DNA of 64,000 nt from Cyclobacteriaceae bacterium. GTDB taxonomy: Bacteria > Bacteroidota > Bacteroidia > Cytophagales > Cyclobacteriaceae. The stretch lies in contig JAFIEV010000017.1 of NCBI GenBank assembly GCA_020832305.1, positions 328,236 to 392,235 of the forward strand, given 5' to 3'. Below the pieces are notes generated by a model. The model made no database searches. It worked only from the letters and a program-made list of their open reading frames with translations, and had not been told where the DNA came from. Of the stretch, positions 53,689 to 61,921 are shown piece after piece. A program made the position numbers and the translations under genes. The stretch's first letter is position 1. The number at the start of each line of letters is the position of its first letter.

Positions 53689-55233
53689 ATGACAAATAAA
53701 GTAAGAGTGCGTTTTGCCCCAAGCCCGACCGGTGCATTGCATATAGGTGGTATTCGCACGGCTTTGTATAATTATCTGTTTGCCAAAAAACATGGCGGTG
53801 ATTTTATCCTGCGCATAGAAGATACCGATCAGACCCGTTTTGTGCCCGGGGCAGAAGATTACATTCTCGGGTCACTGGCATGGCTGGGGCTCAACACCGA
53901 TGAAGGTATAGCCCAGGGAGGGCCCTGCGCGCCTTACCGGCAGTCAGAGCGAAAAGATATTTATATGAAGGAGGCCCTGCGCCTGGTCGAAGAAGACAAG
54001 GCCTACTATGCTTTTGATACCCCCGAAGAGCTTGATGAAATGCGCGAGCGCCTCAAAGCCGCCAAGGTGGTAAATCCGGTGTACGACAATGTTACCCGCA
54101 TGTCGATGAAAAACTCCATTACCCTCAGTCAGGAAGAGGTTCAGCAAAGATTAGATCGTGGCGATCCCTGGGTAATCAGGCTAAAAGTACCTAAAAGAGA
54201 AGATGTGCGGCTTCAGGACCTGGTGCGTGACTGGGTAGTGGTAAATACAGCCAACATCGATGATAAAATACTGATTAAATCAGACGGAATGCCCACCTAC
54301 CACCTGGCCAATGTGGTCGATGACCACCTCATGGGTATAACCCATGTAATACGCGGTGAAGAGTGGCTCCCATCGGCACCCCTGCATGTATTGTTATACC
54401 GTTTTCTGGGCTGGGAGAATACCATGCCCCGGTTTGCGCACCTTCCACTGCTTTTAAAGCCTACGGGCAATGGAAAACTCAGTAAAAGAGATGCCTTGAA
54501 ACATGGTTTCCCCATATTTCCCCTGAGCTGGAAGGACCCTGAAACGGGTGAATTCTCAGAAGGCTTCCAGGAAGCTGGTTATCTGCCCGAGGCGCTTATC
54601 AATTTCCTGGCATTGCTGGGCTGGAACCCTGGCACAGAACAGGAAATGTTTAGCCTCGAAGAATTGATTGAAGCGTTTAGTATTGAGCGCATTGGCAAGT
54701 CAGGGGCTAAATTTGATATTGAAAAAGCCAAATGGTTTAATCAACAATACATCAAGCTAAAGCCGGCAGCTGAACTTTCTGCTTTTTTACATACTGAGCT
54801 CGCATCGCAACATATAGAATGCAGCCCCGAAAAAGCAGCGGCCATTTCAGAATTGCTGAGGGAAAGGATAACTTTTCCGGCTGAATTGTATACAAAAGGA
54901 ACTTACTTTTTTGCAGCTCCTGATGAATACGATGAAAAAATCGTAGCCAAAAAGTGGAATGAAGAGGCGGTAAGTATTCTCAGTCATTATGCACTTGCAC
55001 TGGAAACCTTAGAAGGTGTTTTTACATCTGAAGCAGCCCATATTACGTTAAACAAGGTATTGGAAGAGAACAACCTGGGTATGGGCCGGATATTACAGGC
55101 CCTTCGTCTGGCGCTCACCGGCAGTGGGGCAGGGCCAGATCTCTTCGGTATTATGGATGTAATCGGCAGGGAAGAAGTCATTCATCGTCTTAGAAAAGCC
55201 ATAAATCAATTGACTTATGAAAAAAAAGCCTGA
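53689..55233 (+). CDS. gltX: Glutamyl-tRNA synthetase
   Basis: A 514-residue class I synthetase. The HIGH motif is in 'FAPSPTGALHIGGIRTALYN' near the N-terminus and KMSKS is 'GKLSKRDALKHGFPI' (~265). 'FILRIEDTDQTRFVPGAEDY' is the family signature. In an organism with GatCAB (gatA at 27663) this enzyme probably also charges tRNA(Gln) with glutamate. The start is the ATG at 53689; its end overlaps the next small gene by 17 nt. Confidence 0.97.
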   Translation: MTNKVRVRFAPSPTGALHIGGIRTALYNYLFAKKHGGDFILRIEDTDQTRFVPGAEDYILGSLAWLGLNTDEGIAQGGPCAPYRQSERKDIYMKEALRLVEEDKAYYAFDTPEELDEMRERLKAAKVVNPVYDNVTRMSMKNSITLSQEEVQQRLDRGDPWVIRLKVPKREDVRLQDLVRDWVVVNTANIDDKILIKSDGMPTYHLANVVDDHLMGITHVIRGEEWLPSAPLHVLLYRFLGWENTMPRFAHLPLLLKPTGNGKLSKRDALKHGFPIFPLSWKDPETGEFSEGFQEAGYLPEALINFLALLGWNPGTEQEMFSLEELIEAFSIERIGKSGAKFDIEKAKWFNQQYIKLKPAAELSAFLHTELASQHIECSPEKAAAISELLRERITFPAELYTKGTYFFAAPDEYDEKIVAKKWNEEAVSILSHYALALETLEGVFTSEAAHITLNKVLEENNLGMGRILQALRLALTGSGAGPDLFGIMDVIGREEVIHRLRKAINQLTYEKKA

Positions 55234-55402
55234 AAATTCCGATGGTAAAAAGAAAACAGTGAAAATGAATGAAATTGATGTTCATATTGATTCTTTCGGT
55301 GAGATTCACACTACCATACCCATCGATCAGATCAATGCCTTTCTCGATTTGAAGGTAAAGGATAAAAAGCTTAGCGGAAATCAAAAGAGACAAGAAAATT
55401 GA
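55217..55402 (+). CDS. Small conserved-looking protein overlapping gltX
   Basis: A 61-residue charged protein starting inside the gltX end in another frame. A Lys-rich N-terminus is followed by 'MNEIDVHIDSFGEI' and 'IPIDQINAFLDLKVKDKKL', which reads as strand-strand-helix and not as random sequence. I do not recognise a named family, though similar small ORFs beside gltX occur in related bacteria as far as I recall. No signal or membrane segment. Translational coupling to gltX is likely. Confidence 0.55.
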   Translation: MKKKPENSDGKKKTVKMNEIDVHIDSFGEIHTTIPIDQINAFLDLKVKDKKLSGNQKRQEN

Positions 55403-55492
55403 AGGTGATTGTAGCAAATTCATTTAACTTTTGCAACAATACCGGCTTACAGTGTGTTTCACCAGCAATGACGCAAACCGATTCATATATTC

Positions 55493-56221
55493 ATGGAAAA
55501 AGTAGTAGTACCCTATAAAGAAAAAGAATCCAACAAAAAAGTGCAAGTGGCTGAAATGTTTGACAACATCAGCCCCAGGTATGATTTGCTCAATCACCTG
55601 CTCAGCCTGGGCATTGATATTTACTGGAGAAAAAGGGCGATTAAACTTTTAAAACCTCACAAGCCAGAATATATACTTGATATCGCCACAGGTACCGGAG
55701 ATTTTGCCATCGAGGCCCTGAGCTTAAAGCCCAAAAAAGTTATTGGTGTGGATATTTCTGAAGGAATGCTCGCACATGGCAGGGTAAAAATGGCTAAAAA
55801 AGGATATGATAAGATCATCGACCTTCAAACCGGCGACAGTGAAAATTTATCGTTTGACGACAATACTTTTGATGCAGTGATCGTTTCTTTTGGCGTAAGA
55901 AACTTTGAAAATTTACTGGCAGGTTTGCAAAATATGTACAAGGTCTTAAAACCCGGTGGAAGGGTGGTAGTTCTTGAATTTTCCAAACCTCGTTCTTTTC
56001 CTTTTAAACAGATTTATAATTTTTATTTTAAATATGTTTTGCCGAAAATTGGAAAAGTAATCTCTAAGGATCAATCAGCCTATACCTATCTACCGGAGTC
56101 GGTGCAGGCATTTCCCGATGGTAATGATTTTTTAAAGGTTTTACAAAACGCCGGATTTAATGAAAACAAATGCATTCCACTAACTTTTGGCATAAGCTCG
56201 ATCTATACAGGGGTCAAGTAG
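55493..56221 (+). CDS. ubiE: Demethylmenaquinone methyltransferase (UbiE/MenG)
   Basis: A 242-residue SAM-dependent methylase for the last step of menaquinone synthesis. 'MFDNISPRYDLLNHLLSLGI' is the UbiE N-terminal signature, SAM motif I is 'ILDIATGTGDFAIEA', and 'DAVIVSFGVRNFENL' and 'LKPGGRVVVLEFSKP' follow. The C-terminus has 'YLPESVQAFPDG'. Its end overlaps porT by 52 nt. Confidence 0.95.
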   Translation: MEKVVVPYKEKESNKKVQVAEMFDNISPRYDLLNHLLSLGIDIYWRKRAIKLLKPHKPEYILDIATGTGDFAIEALSLKPKKVIGVDISEGMLAHGRVKMAKKGYDKIIDLQTGDSENLSFDDNTFDAVIVSFGVRNFENLLAGLQNMYKVLKPGGRVVVLEFSKPRSFPFKQIYNFYFKYVLPKIGKVISKDQSAYTYLPESVQAFPDGNDFLKVLQNAGFNENKCIPLTFGISSIYTGVK

Positions 56222-56910
56222 TTTTTTTGACCTTTTTTTGTATTGTTTTTTTTGGAAATAAGCTTGTTGCACAGGACGGCTTTCAAAAGAACCTGCCGGG
56301 CTCTGATGACAGATGGTTGCATTATGGCTTTAGCATTGGCATTCACAATTCAGGTTACCGGATCACCTATTCCGATGCTTTTGTAACCCCGGGAATGGAC
56401 AGTCTTCATTCCATTATGCCTGCCAGGTCTATTGGTTTTTCTTTGGGTTTTATTACCGATTTCAGGCTGGCAGATCAATTTAATTTAAGGGTTTTGCCCA
56501 AGGTGTCATTTTATGAATTTCCGGTTGACTTTAATTTTACCAGTAACCGCATCGACCGTCAGTTGATTGAATCTACGTTTGTTGAGATGCCGGTATTGTT
56601 GAAATATAAATCGGAGCGCTATCGCAATGTACGTATGTATATGGTGAGTGGTGTGGCACCGGGTATAGAAGCATCGGGCCGTCGACGAAGGGAGCGCAGT
56701 GAAAACCGTCTCACTGCCGACAATATAAATCTTGCCCTTGAGGTGGGTGCGGGTATCGATATTTATTATCCCCTATTTAAATTTTCGCCCGAAATCAGGT
56801 ACAGCCGGGGTCTTACCAATGTAATACGTGAAGACAGGTATGGATACAGCACCGGTATTCGCACCATGAGTCCGCATGTAATCAGTATTTATCTGCAGTT
56901 TTCAGATTAG
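56170..56910 (+). CDS. porT: PorT family T9SS outer-membrane protein
   Basis: A 246-residue beta-barrel protein required for type IX secretion. A hydrophobic signal ('VVFLTFFCIVFFGNKLVAQ') precedes strands with 'HYGFSIGIHNSGYRITYSDA', 'FRLADQFNLRVLPKVSFYEF', 'IDRQLIESTFVEMPVLLKYK' and a terminal 'HVISIYLQFSD'. The ubiE-porT order with overlapping ends is characteristic of Bacteroidota with a T9SS. The ATG at 56170 gives a basic N-terminus; a TTG at 56227 would leave a signal without charge. Partner SprA is encoded at 17238. Confidence 0.92.
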   Translation: MHSTNFWHKLDLYRGQVVFLTFFCIVFFGNKLVAQDGFQKNLPGSDDRWLHYGFSIGIHNSGYRITYSDAFVTPGMDSLHSIMPARSIGFSLGFITDFRLADQFNLRVLPKVSFYEFPVDFNFTSNRIDRQLIESTFVEMPVLLKYKSERYRNVRMYMVSGVAPGIEASGRRRRERSENRLTADNINLALEVGAGIDIYYPLFKFSPEIRYSRGLTNVIREDRYGYSTGIRTMSPHVISIYLQFSD

Positions 56911-57473
56911 TTTGCCACATTGGGCTACAAGTAACCTTTTCGCTTTGTGCCCAATTTGTGCAAGTATCATTTTAAACCAGATGGTAGGTTTTATAATTTC
57001 AACCAAATCCAGGCCTATCTCTCCATTGTTAAATAAAGAGAAAATTCAATCTGATAATCTCAACCTTAATCCATATAAAGCAGTCGACAACAAGCCACTA
57101 GGACAAAAATCCTGCAAATGACGTATTGAATTATTTTATTTGTACGTAATTTGAGATTATGTAAAGCTTATTACATATCGCTAAAATCCTAGGCAGCACC
57201 CTACACACACAGTTTATCTTAATTCAAGTACCAGCTTCGTCGAAAGGATCCTGTGACTTTTACCTAAAAATAAAAAGCAGAAATAATTCTGTCCATCACA
57301 GGTCTGTTAAAAAATAAAGATTTTTTTATTTTCCATTCCAACCATTTGGAAAGAATAGGTGTCTTGATGGTGAGATGTTAATACTAATGGATCGCAGTTG
57401 GGTTAGTTCATTGTTGAAAATTACGAAAAAAGCCGGGAAAGTATAATTCGTTTAAAATAATCAATTACATATC
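56911..57473. other. 563 bp gene-poor region downstream of porT
   Basis: The first ~340 bp hold no supported gene. From 57253 it is copy A of the repeated upstream module, containing the hairpin-like TTCCAA-CCAT-TTGGAA. The composition is AT-rich and several stops occur in all frames. Confidence 0.5.
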
Positions 57474-57567
57474 ATGAAAAAACCAGCAAAAAACGCCAAA
57501 CGACTATTCCCCTTTGCCTTGGCAGGGGCACTTATGCTAATGGGCATGGGGTGCGGGGAGGATGATG
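57253..57567 (+). repeat. Direct repeat copy A (upstream region plus lipoprotein signal)
   Basis: About 315 bp, mostly identical to 61922-62237 with scattered substitutions. It comprises ~220 bp upstream sequence and the first ~30 codons of the following lipoprotein, ending right after the lipobox region (GCGEDD / GCGDDD). Beyond this the two genes are unrelated. A 64 bp core (57313-57376) is also present at 60287-60350. Confidence 0.85.
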
Positions 57568-57896
57568 CGCTTCAAGCACCTGTAGCGATTCATTTTGACC
57601 TTTTGAATGAGGCTGGAGAAAAGACTACTACCTTCAAAGCCGGTGAGGACATCATTTTCGATTATCGCATGCAAAATTTAAGTGATGAGGATATCACTTG
57701 GTATTAAGGTGGTGACTTTTATGACTTCTTTAATGTCTATCGAATAGTTCCAGCCAGTATTGAAAATCCGAATGAGCGCATCATAAAGGTTGGGAGGCCT
57801 CATATTGGTTTAACTGTTACATTTCTACTTGGTAGAGTTCTTTTAGCGAATCATCAAGCAATAAACTGCATAACTTTATTTCTTCAAACAATATAG
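57474..57896 (+). pseudogene. Lipoprotein gene with in-frame nonsense codon
   Basis: The first 77 codons give a lipoprotein signal ('KRLFPFALAGALMLMGMGCG') and a beta-sandwich start ('TFKAGEDIIFDYRMQNLSDE'), ending at TAA (57705-57707) after 'ITWY'. The same frame then stays open for 62 more codons ('GGDFYDFFNVYRIVP...', 'IIKVGRPHIG'), which line up with the downstream protein at 57910 ('IIVNPVGLPYKP'). A CAA-to-TAA type change is the simplest reading. The fold recalls BsuPI-like inhibitor domains ('G-x-D-I-x-F ... N'), a tentative comparison. Even with readthrough it is shorter than its relative, so the tail is also damaged. Confidence 0.6.
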
Positions 57897-57909
57897 TACG
57901 GTTAAAAAG

Positions 57910-58449
57910 ATGGAAAAATTTAAAAACAGGACCATGATGATTTCGCTTATTATTGGATTGGTGATGATGGGATTTGGGTGTGGGGAGGAAGATAGTTTTA
58001 ACATAAGTAAAATTGATTTTGAAATCCTTACCATGCATAATGATATTGAAAAGGTAATTTTCGAATCAGGTACAGATATAGTTTTTGCACTGAAAATTTA
58101 CAATAATTCAGGAAGTGACTTTGAGTGGCATAATGACTATTCTTGCATGGTGTTGAATCAAGAAAATTTCCTCCTCATTAAAATGAAAATTATAACCGAG
58201 GATGACAATATAATTGTAAACCCTGTAGGTTTACCCTACAAACCAACTATAAATTGCCCAACCATAAACTTGCCGTCTAAGGTAATAGCCCCTGGTGAGA
58301 GTGTTATTTTAATAGGAGTACCCTGGAGTAATAATCCGGAAAATGCTTATTTATTACCCGGCACTTATTTTACGGAGTTCACTATTGTTCTTCCGATTAA
58401 TGAAAAAAGCGAATCCTGGGATTTAAGGGCCGATTTTATTGTATATTAA
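57910..58449 (+). CDS. Lipoprotein related to the preceding broken gene
   Basis: A 179-residue lipoprotein (signal 'MMISLIIGLVMMGFGCGEED', Cys ~24). The mature part has the same opening as its upstream neighbour ('FESGTDIVFALKIYNNSGSD' versus 'FKAGEDIIFDYRMQNLSDED'), then 'SKVIAPGESVILIGVPW' and 'LLPGTYFTEFTIVLPINEKS', a beta-sandwich pattern. It may belong with BsuPI-type proteinase-inhibitor-like domains. If so, its position 9 nt before a protease gene would be meaningful, but this is speculative. Length and codons look intact. Confidence 0.65.
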   Translation: MEKFKNRTMMISLIIGLVMMGFGCGEEDSFNISKIDFEILTMHNDIEKVIFESGTDIVFALKIYNNSGSDFEWHNDYSCMVLNQENFLLIKMKIITEDDNIIVNPVGLPYKPTINCPTINLPSKVIAPGESVILIGVPWSNNPENAYLLPGTYFTEFTIVLPINEKSESWDLRADFIVY

Positions 58450-58458
58450 GTTTAGGAT

Positions 58459-59886
58459 ATGAAAAGCTTCAAGATTTTTACTGTATTGATATTTTTATCA
58501 AATTATACTCATGGTCAAATTCGGTCAATTTATTCTGATGTAGATAAAGTGGTAAGCCAAAATGGAATATTTCATTCTCTTGAACCTGAGCAATCAATTT
58601 TTATTGAAATCAATAAAGGGGATGCTATAAAAGAGGCTGAGGAAGAGGAGAATCTTATTGGGAATAGATTACCCTATAAATTTGGAAAATCTGTTGATTT
58701 TCATCATGATTCGGAAAATTCTGGGACTTGGATCGATACTGTGGGTGGTCGTGTGTGGAAACTTAAAATCAGTTCCAAAGGGGCATTTTCCTTAAGTGTA
58801 ATTTTTAGTAAGTTAAAACTTGCGAATGGGGCCCAATTATATATTTATAATTCAGAGGGCAGCATGTTATCAGGCCCGATTACTTCAACTGAAATTCCAA
58901 TGACAGGCGGTTTTAAATCTGACATTATTAAAGGTGATGAATTAATTTTAGAATTATTTGAACCAAAGGAATTTCATGGAACAAGTATGGTACAGATATC
59001 TAAGGTTGTTTATGGATTTCGAAATATTTTTCAACCAAACGCTTTTGGTGATTCCTTTGAATGTAATGATGATGTTAGTTGTGAATCTGATTGGGATATC
59101 CAATCTAATGGTGTTGCGATGGTTATTTTAGCTAATATGGAAAGACTTTGCTCTGGTTCTTTATTAAACAATGCATGTGACGGTTTTAATCCTAATATTC
59201 TTACCGCGTTTCATTGTATCGATATTGGTAATGATATAAACAACATTGATCCATGTAATGATAATGAATTAGGTAATGGTATTTTATCAGCTCAAGAAAT
59301 TGCTAATGCTGAGGATTGGATTTTTCGATTTCAATATAAGCGACCTATCTGTAATTCCGGTTCAGAACCAATGAATTTTTTTACATTTCAGCAAGCTACT
59401 TTTAGGGCAGGATGGTTTGATACGGATTTTGCTTTAGTAGAAATGACTCAAAACCCCGTCCAAAATTCTCAACCTACAGGAATTCATTATCTAGGTTGGT
59501 CTCGGATTAATAATCCACCTACATCAGGTGCAATAATTGGACATCCCCGAGGAGATGTCATGAAAATAGTGACATTTGATGACCCAGCTCAAAATAATAA
59601 TGAACAAATCGCTTGGACTTTGTGCCAATTTCCACTACGTCAGAACTTTTCACCTATAAACACACATTGGACGACCATGATTGATAATGGCGCTTTACAA
59701 GGTGGCATATCTGGGGGTCCACTATTCGACCAAAATAGGAATATAGTGGGTCAAATTCATGGTGGAATAGTGGGTTGTGCTCCTACTACTGGGCATTCGG
59801 GCCGCTTTGATGTGTCCTGGGGTAGGGATGCCAATGGAAATTTCTCCCAGGTAGAGATGCTACAAATAGCCTTGCCCCATGGCTAG
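58459..59886 (+). CDS. Secreted trypsin-like (lysyl endopeptidase-type) protease, C-terminus cut by frameshift
   Basis: The 475-residue frame has a signal peptide ('FKIFTVLIFLSNYTHG'), a prepro region with a beta-rich domain (~85-190), then a chymotrypsin-fold domain with all triad positions: His in 'NILTAFHCIDIG', Asp in 'WFDTDFALVEM', Ser in 'LQGGISGGPLFDQ'. The frame stops at 'IALPHG'. A one-base insertion in the C run at 59875-59878 would restore 'LPPWLDPNNTNAMTTNT' and continue into an Ig-like domain and T9SS sorting domain, which follow in other frames. So it was probably a T9SS-exported protease and is now broken, unless this is a sequencing error. The catalytic domain could still fold, but the sorting signal is lost. 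Confidence 0.7.
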   Translation: MKSFKIFTVLIFLSNYTHGQIRSIYSDVDKVVSQNGIFHSLEPEQSIFIEINKGDAIKEAEEEENLIGNRLPYKFGKSVDFHHDSENSGTWIDTVGGRVWKLKISSKGAFSLSVIFSKLKLANGAQLYIYNSEGSMLSGPITSTEIPMTGGFKSDIIKGDELILELFEPKEFHGTSMVQISKVVYGFRNIFQPNAFGDSFECNDDVSCESDWDIQSNGVAMVILANMERLCSGSLLNNACDGFNPNILTAFHCIDIGNDINNIDPCNDNELGNGILSAQEIANAEDWIFRFQYKRPICNSGSEPMNFFTFQQATFRAGWFDTDFALVEMTQNPVQNSQPTGIHYLGWSRINNPPTSGAIIGHPRGDVMKIVTFDDPAQNNNEQIAWTLCQFPLRQNFSPINTHWTTMIDNGALQGGISGGPLFDQNRNIVGQIHGGIVGCAPTTGHSGRFDVSWGRDANGNFSQVEMLQIALPHG

Positions 59887-60280
59887 ACCCTAACAATACC
59901 AATGCGATGACTACCAATACTTTACCTATACCCATCCTCGCCGGCCCCAGTCATGTCTGCACCTCCGGCAGTACCTATACCATACAGAACGCACCCCAGG
60001 GCCTACATATTACCTGGCAGGTAAGCCCTGGCCATTGGTTTCACAGTACAACTCAAAATGGAACCGGAGCCTCTGCTGCAATCATGGCTGCCAGCAATAC
60101 TGTTGGTGGCATAGGACAGCTGCAATTTACAATGATGAAGGAAGAATGGTTTACCGTGAAGCTGATGTGAGCCAATCGCAACAAACAATAAATGTACGGC
60201 ACTGGAAGCAGGGCACTTATTACCTTCATTTACTCCACAAAGAAGGAGAAACCCGAAGAAGGTTTGTTGTTGACAGGTAA
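59887..60280 (+). pseudogene. Detached Ig-like segment and T9SS type A sorting domain of the protease
   Basis: In one frame (from ~59887) 'DPNNTNAMTTNTLPIPILAG' and 'PSHVCTSGSTYTIQNAPQG', with 'ITWQVSPG', form a Bacteroidota PKD/Ig-like domain. In a second frame (60118-60280) 'AIYNDEGRMVYREADVSQS', 'TINVRHWKQGTYYLHLL' and 'RRRFVVDR' form the classical T9SS type A C-terminal sorting domain. The Ig-like frame is cut at about 60120 where the sorting-domain frame takes over, suggesting a deletion. Both follow the protease frame at 58459, so three frames carry one former gene. Confidence 0.65.
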
Positions 60281-60286
60281 TAATAC

Positions 60287-60350
60287 AATAAAGATTTTTT
60301 TATTTTCCATTCCAACCATTTGGAAAGAATAGGTGTCTTGATGGTGAGAT
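60287..60350 (+). repeat. Repeat copy C (64 bp core)
   Basis: Identical over 64 bp to 57313-57376 in copy A. It begins 6 nt after the stop of the stranded T9SS sorting domain and includes the TTCCAA-CCAT-TTGGAA hairpin. No lipoprotein signal follows this copy. Confidence 0.85.
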
Positions 60351-60485
60351 AAAAAATTAAAAGAACAACTCGTTCAAAGTCTACTGCCAGTATGGCTGTA
60401 ATGGTTATCATATGTGGTGCTGCGGAGGAAGCTGGTTTACATTTCTGAACCTAAGAAAATCTAAAACTTTGGAAACATTCTTGTA

Positions 60486-60547
60486 AATCACATAATTAAT
60501 TCGATAAATGTGATAAATTGCACATATTAGCAATAAAATATGTGATT
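60486..60547 (+). promoter_or_regulatory. Nested inverted repeats before the AAA/DUF4143 gene
   Basis: AATCACATA (60486-60494) and TATGTGATT (60539-60547) form a 9 bp inverted repeat reaching the start codon. Inside it AATGTG and CACATATT give a second pair. This may be an operator for autoregulation; no exact TAnnTTTG was found. Confidence 0.35.
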
Positions 60548-61873
60548 ATGTTTTTTGAAAGGAATTTAGAGGCTAAGCTGCAGGAATGGAATTTCAGAAA
60601 AACAAGAAAACCTTTAATTATCAAAGGGGCCAGACAGGTCGGCAAAACATCTTTGATCAAAAGTTTTGGTAAAAAGGTTTTTTCTGATTTGGCCTATTTT
60701 AATTTTGACGAGCAACCAGATATCAAGCAATTTTTTGAAATTACCAAGGATCCACATAGATTAATGCAAAACTTGTCATTGATCCATGGCAGGGCCATTA
60801 AACCGTCAAATACCTTGATCGTATTTGACGAGATTCAGGAATGTAAAGCCGCATTAAATGCTCTGAAATATTTCAATGAAAATGCACCTGAATATCCAAT
60901 CATTTGTGCCGGCTCTTTATTGGGTATAACCTTAGGCAATCAAACTTCTTTTCCTGTGGGTAAAGTTGAATTTGTTGAAGCATATCCATTGACATTTTTA
61001 GAATTTTTGAAGAAAGCTGATCAAAATCTTTATGATTTTGTAAACTCTTTGGACCCTGAGCAAACAGTTCCCGATATGTTTTTCAATGCCCTTATGGAAA
61101 AGTTTAAAATGTATTTCATTTCGGGAGGTATGCCAGAGCCAGCCAGGGTTTTATTGGAAGAATTGGATATTGATCGTACTCAGCAAATTTTGAAGGATAT
61201 CCTGCAAGCATATGAACTTGATTTTTCAAAACATACAGAAGTAAAAGACATTCCCAAAATTGGATATATATGGGATTCGATCCCTTCACAATTATCCAGG
61301 GAGAACAAGAAATTTCTCTACCAGGTGGTAAGACCCGGAGCCAGGGCAAGGGAGTATGAGGATGCTTTATTATGGTTGGTTCAATCTGGCCTGTTATATA
61401 AGATAAGTAGAAGTAATAAACCAAATCTGCCTTTATCGGCTTATGACGATTTATCTGCCTTTAAAATGTATATGCTTGATGTGGGATTACTGAGAAGGAA
61501 ATCAGAATTAGATCCAATGGCCTTTAAGGAAGGAAACCGTCTTTTCACAGAGTTTAAAGGGGCTTTTACCGAAAACTATATTTTACAATCATTGATTATG
61601 CAATTTGAAGTGATGCCAAGGTACTGGACTTCCGAGGGAAAGGCGGAGGTTGATTATCTGGTTCAATACAAAAATGATATTTTTCCGGTAGAAGTTAAAT
61701 CAGACAAGAATATCAGGAGTAAGAGTTTAGCCTATTATGGCAAGGAGTTTACACCAAAACTAAAAATCAGATATTCATTAAAAAACCTGGATTACCAGAA
61801 TGGCTTAATTAATATCCCGCTTTTTTTAGCTGATCGAACCAGGGATTTCCTGGATCGCTTCGGCTTTTCTTAG
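60548..61873 (+). CDS. AAA-type ATPase with DUF4143 and nuclease-like C-terminus
   Basis: A 441-residue protein from the ATG at 60548 (an in-frame TTG at 60518 is less likely). Walker A is 'IIKGARQVGKTSLIKSFG' and Walker B is 'TLIVFDEIQEC'; 'IICAGSLLGITLG' is sensor I. The DUF4143 region follows ('YFISGGMPEPARVLLEEL', 'LSAYDDLSAFKMYMLDVGLL', 'GAFTENYILQSL'). Near the end 'WTSEGKAEVDYLVQ' and 'IFPVEVKSD' resemble a PD-(D/E)XK nuclease core. These ATPases are very common, patchily distributed and often near mobile DNA; their function is unproven. Codons look intact, unlike the genes around it. Confidence 0.88.
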   Translation: MFFERNLEAKLQEWNFRKTRKPLIIKGARQVGKTSLIKSFGKKVFSDLAYFNFDEQPDIKQFFEITKDPHRLMQNLSLIHGRAIKPSNTLIVFDEIQECKAALNALKYFNENAPEYPIICAGSLLGITLGNQTSFPVGKVEFVEAYPLTFLEFLKKADQNLYDFVNSLDPEQTVPDMFFNALMEKFKMYFISGGMPEPARVLLEELDIDRTQQILKDILQAYELDFSKHTEVKDIPKIGYIWDSIPSQLSRENKKFLYQVVRPGARAREYEDALLWLVQSGLLYKISRSNKPNLPLSAYDDLSAFKMYMLDVGLLRRKSELDPMAFKEGNRLFTEFKGAFTENYILQSLIMQFEVMPRYWTSEGKAEVDYLVQYKNDIFPVEVKSDKNIRSKSLAYYGKEFTPKLKIRYSLKNLDYQNGLINIPLFLADRTRDFLDRFGFS

Positions 61874-61921
61874 AACGCCATACCCCACCTTATACAAACC
61901 CCTGCTTCGCCGGCATGAGGC

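Noticed and set aside
56912..57121. 69-codon frame after porT
   Set aside because: It starts with a TTG right at the porT end, has no recognisable pattern, and the region appears non-coding.
60351..60480. Short Cys/Gly-rich frames between repeat copy C and the ATPase
   Set aside because: Frames such as the one with 'AVMVIICGAAEEAGLHF' are below 30 codons and have no context support.
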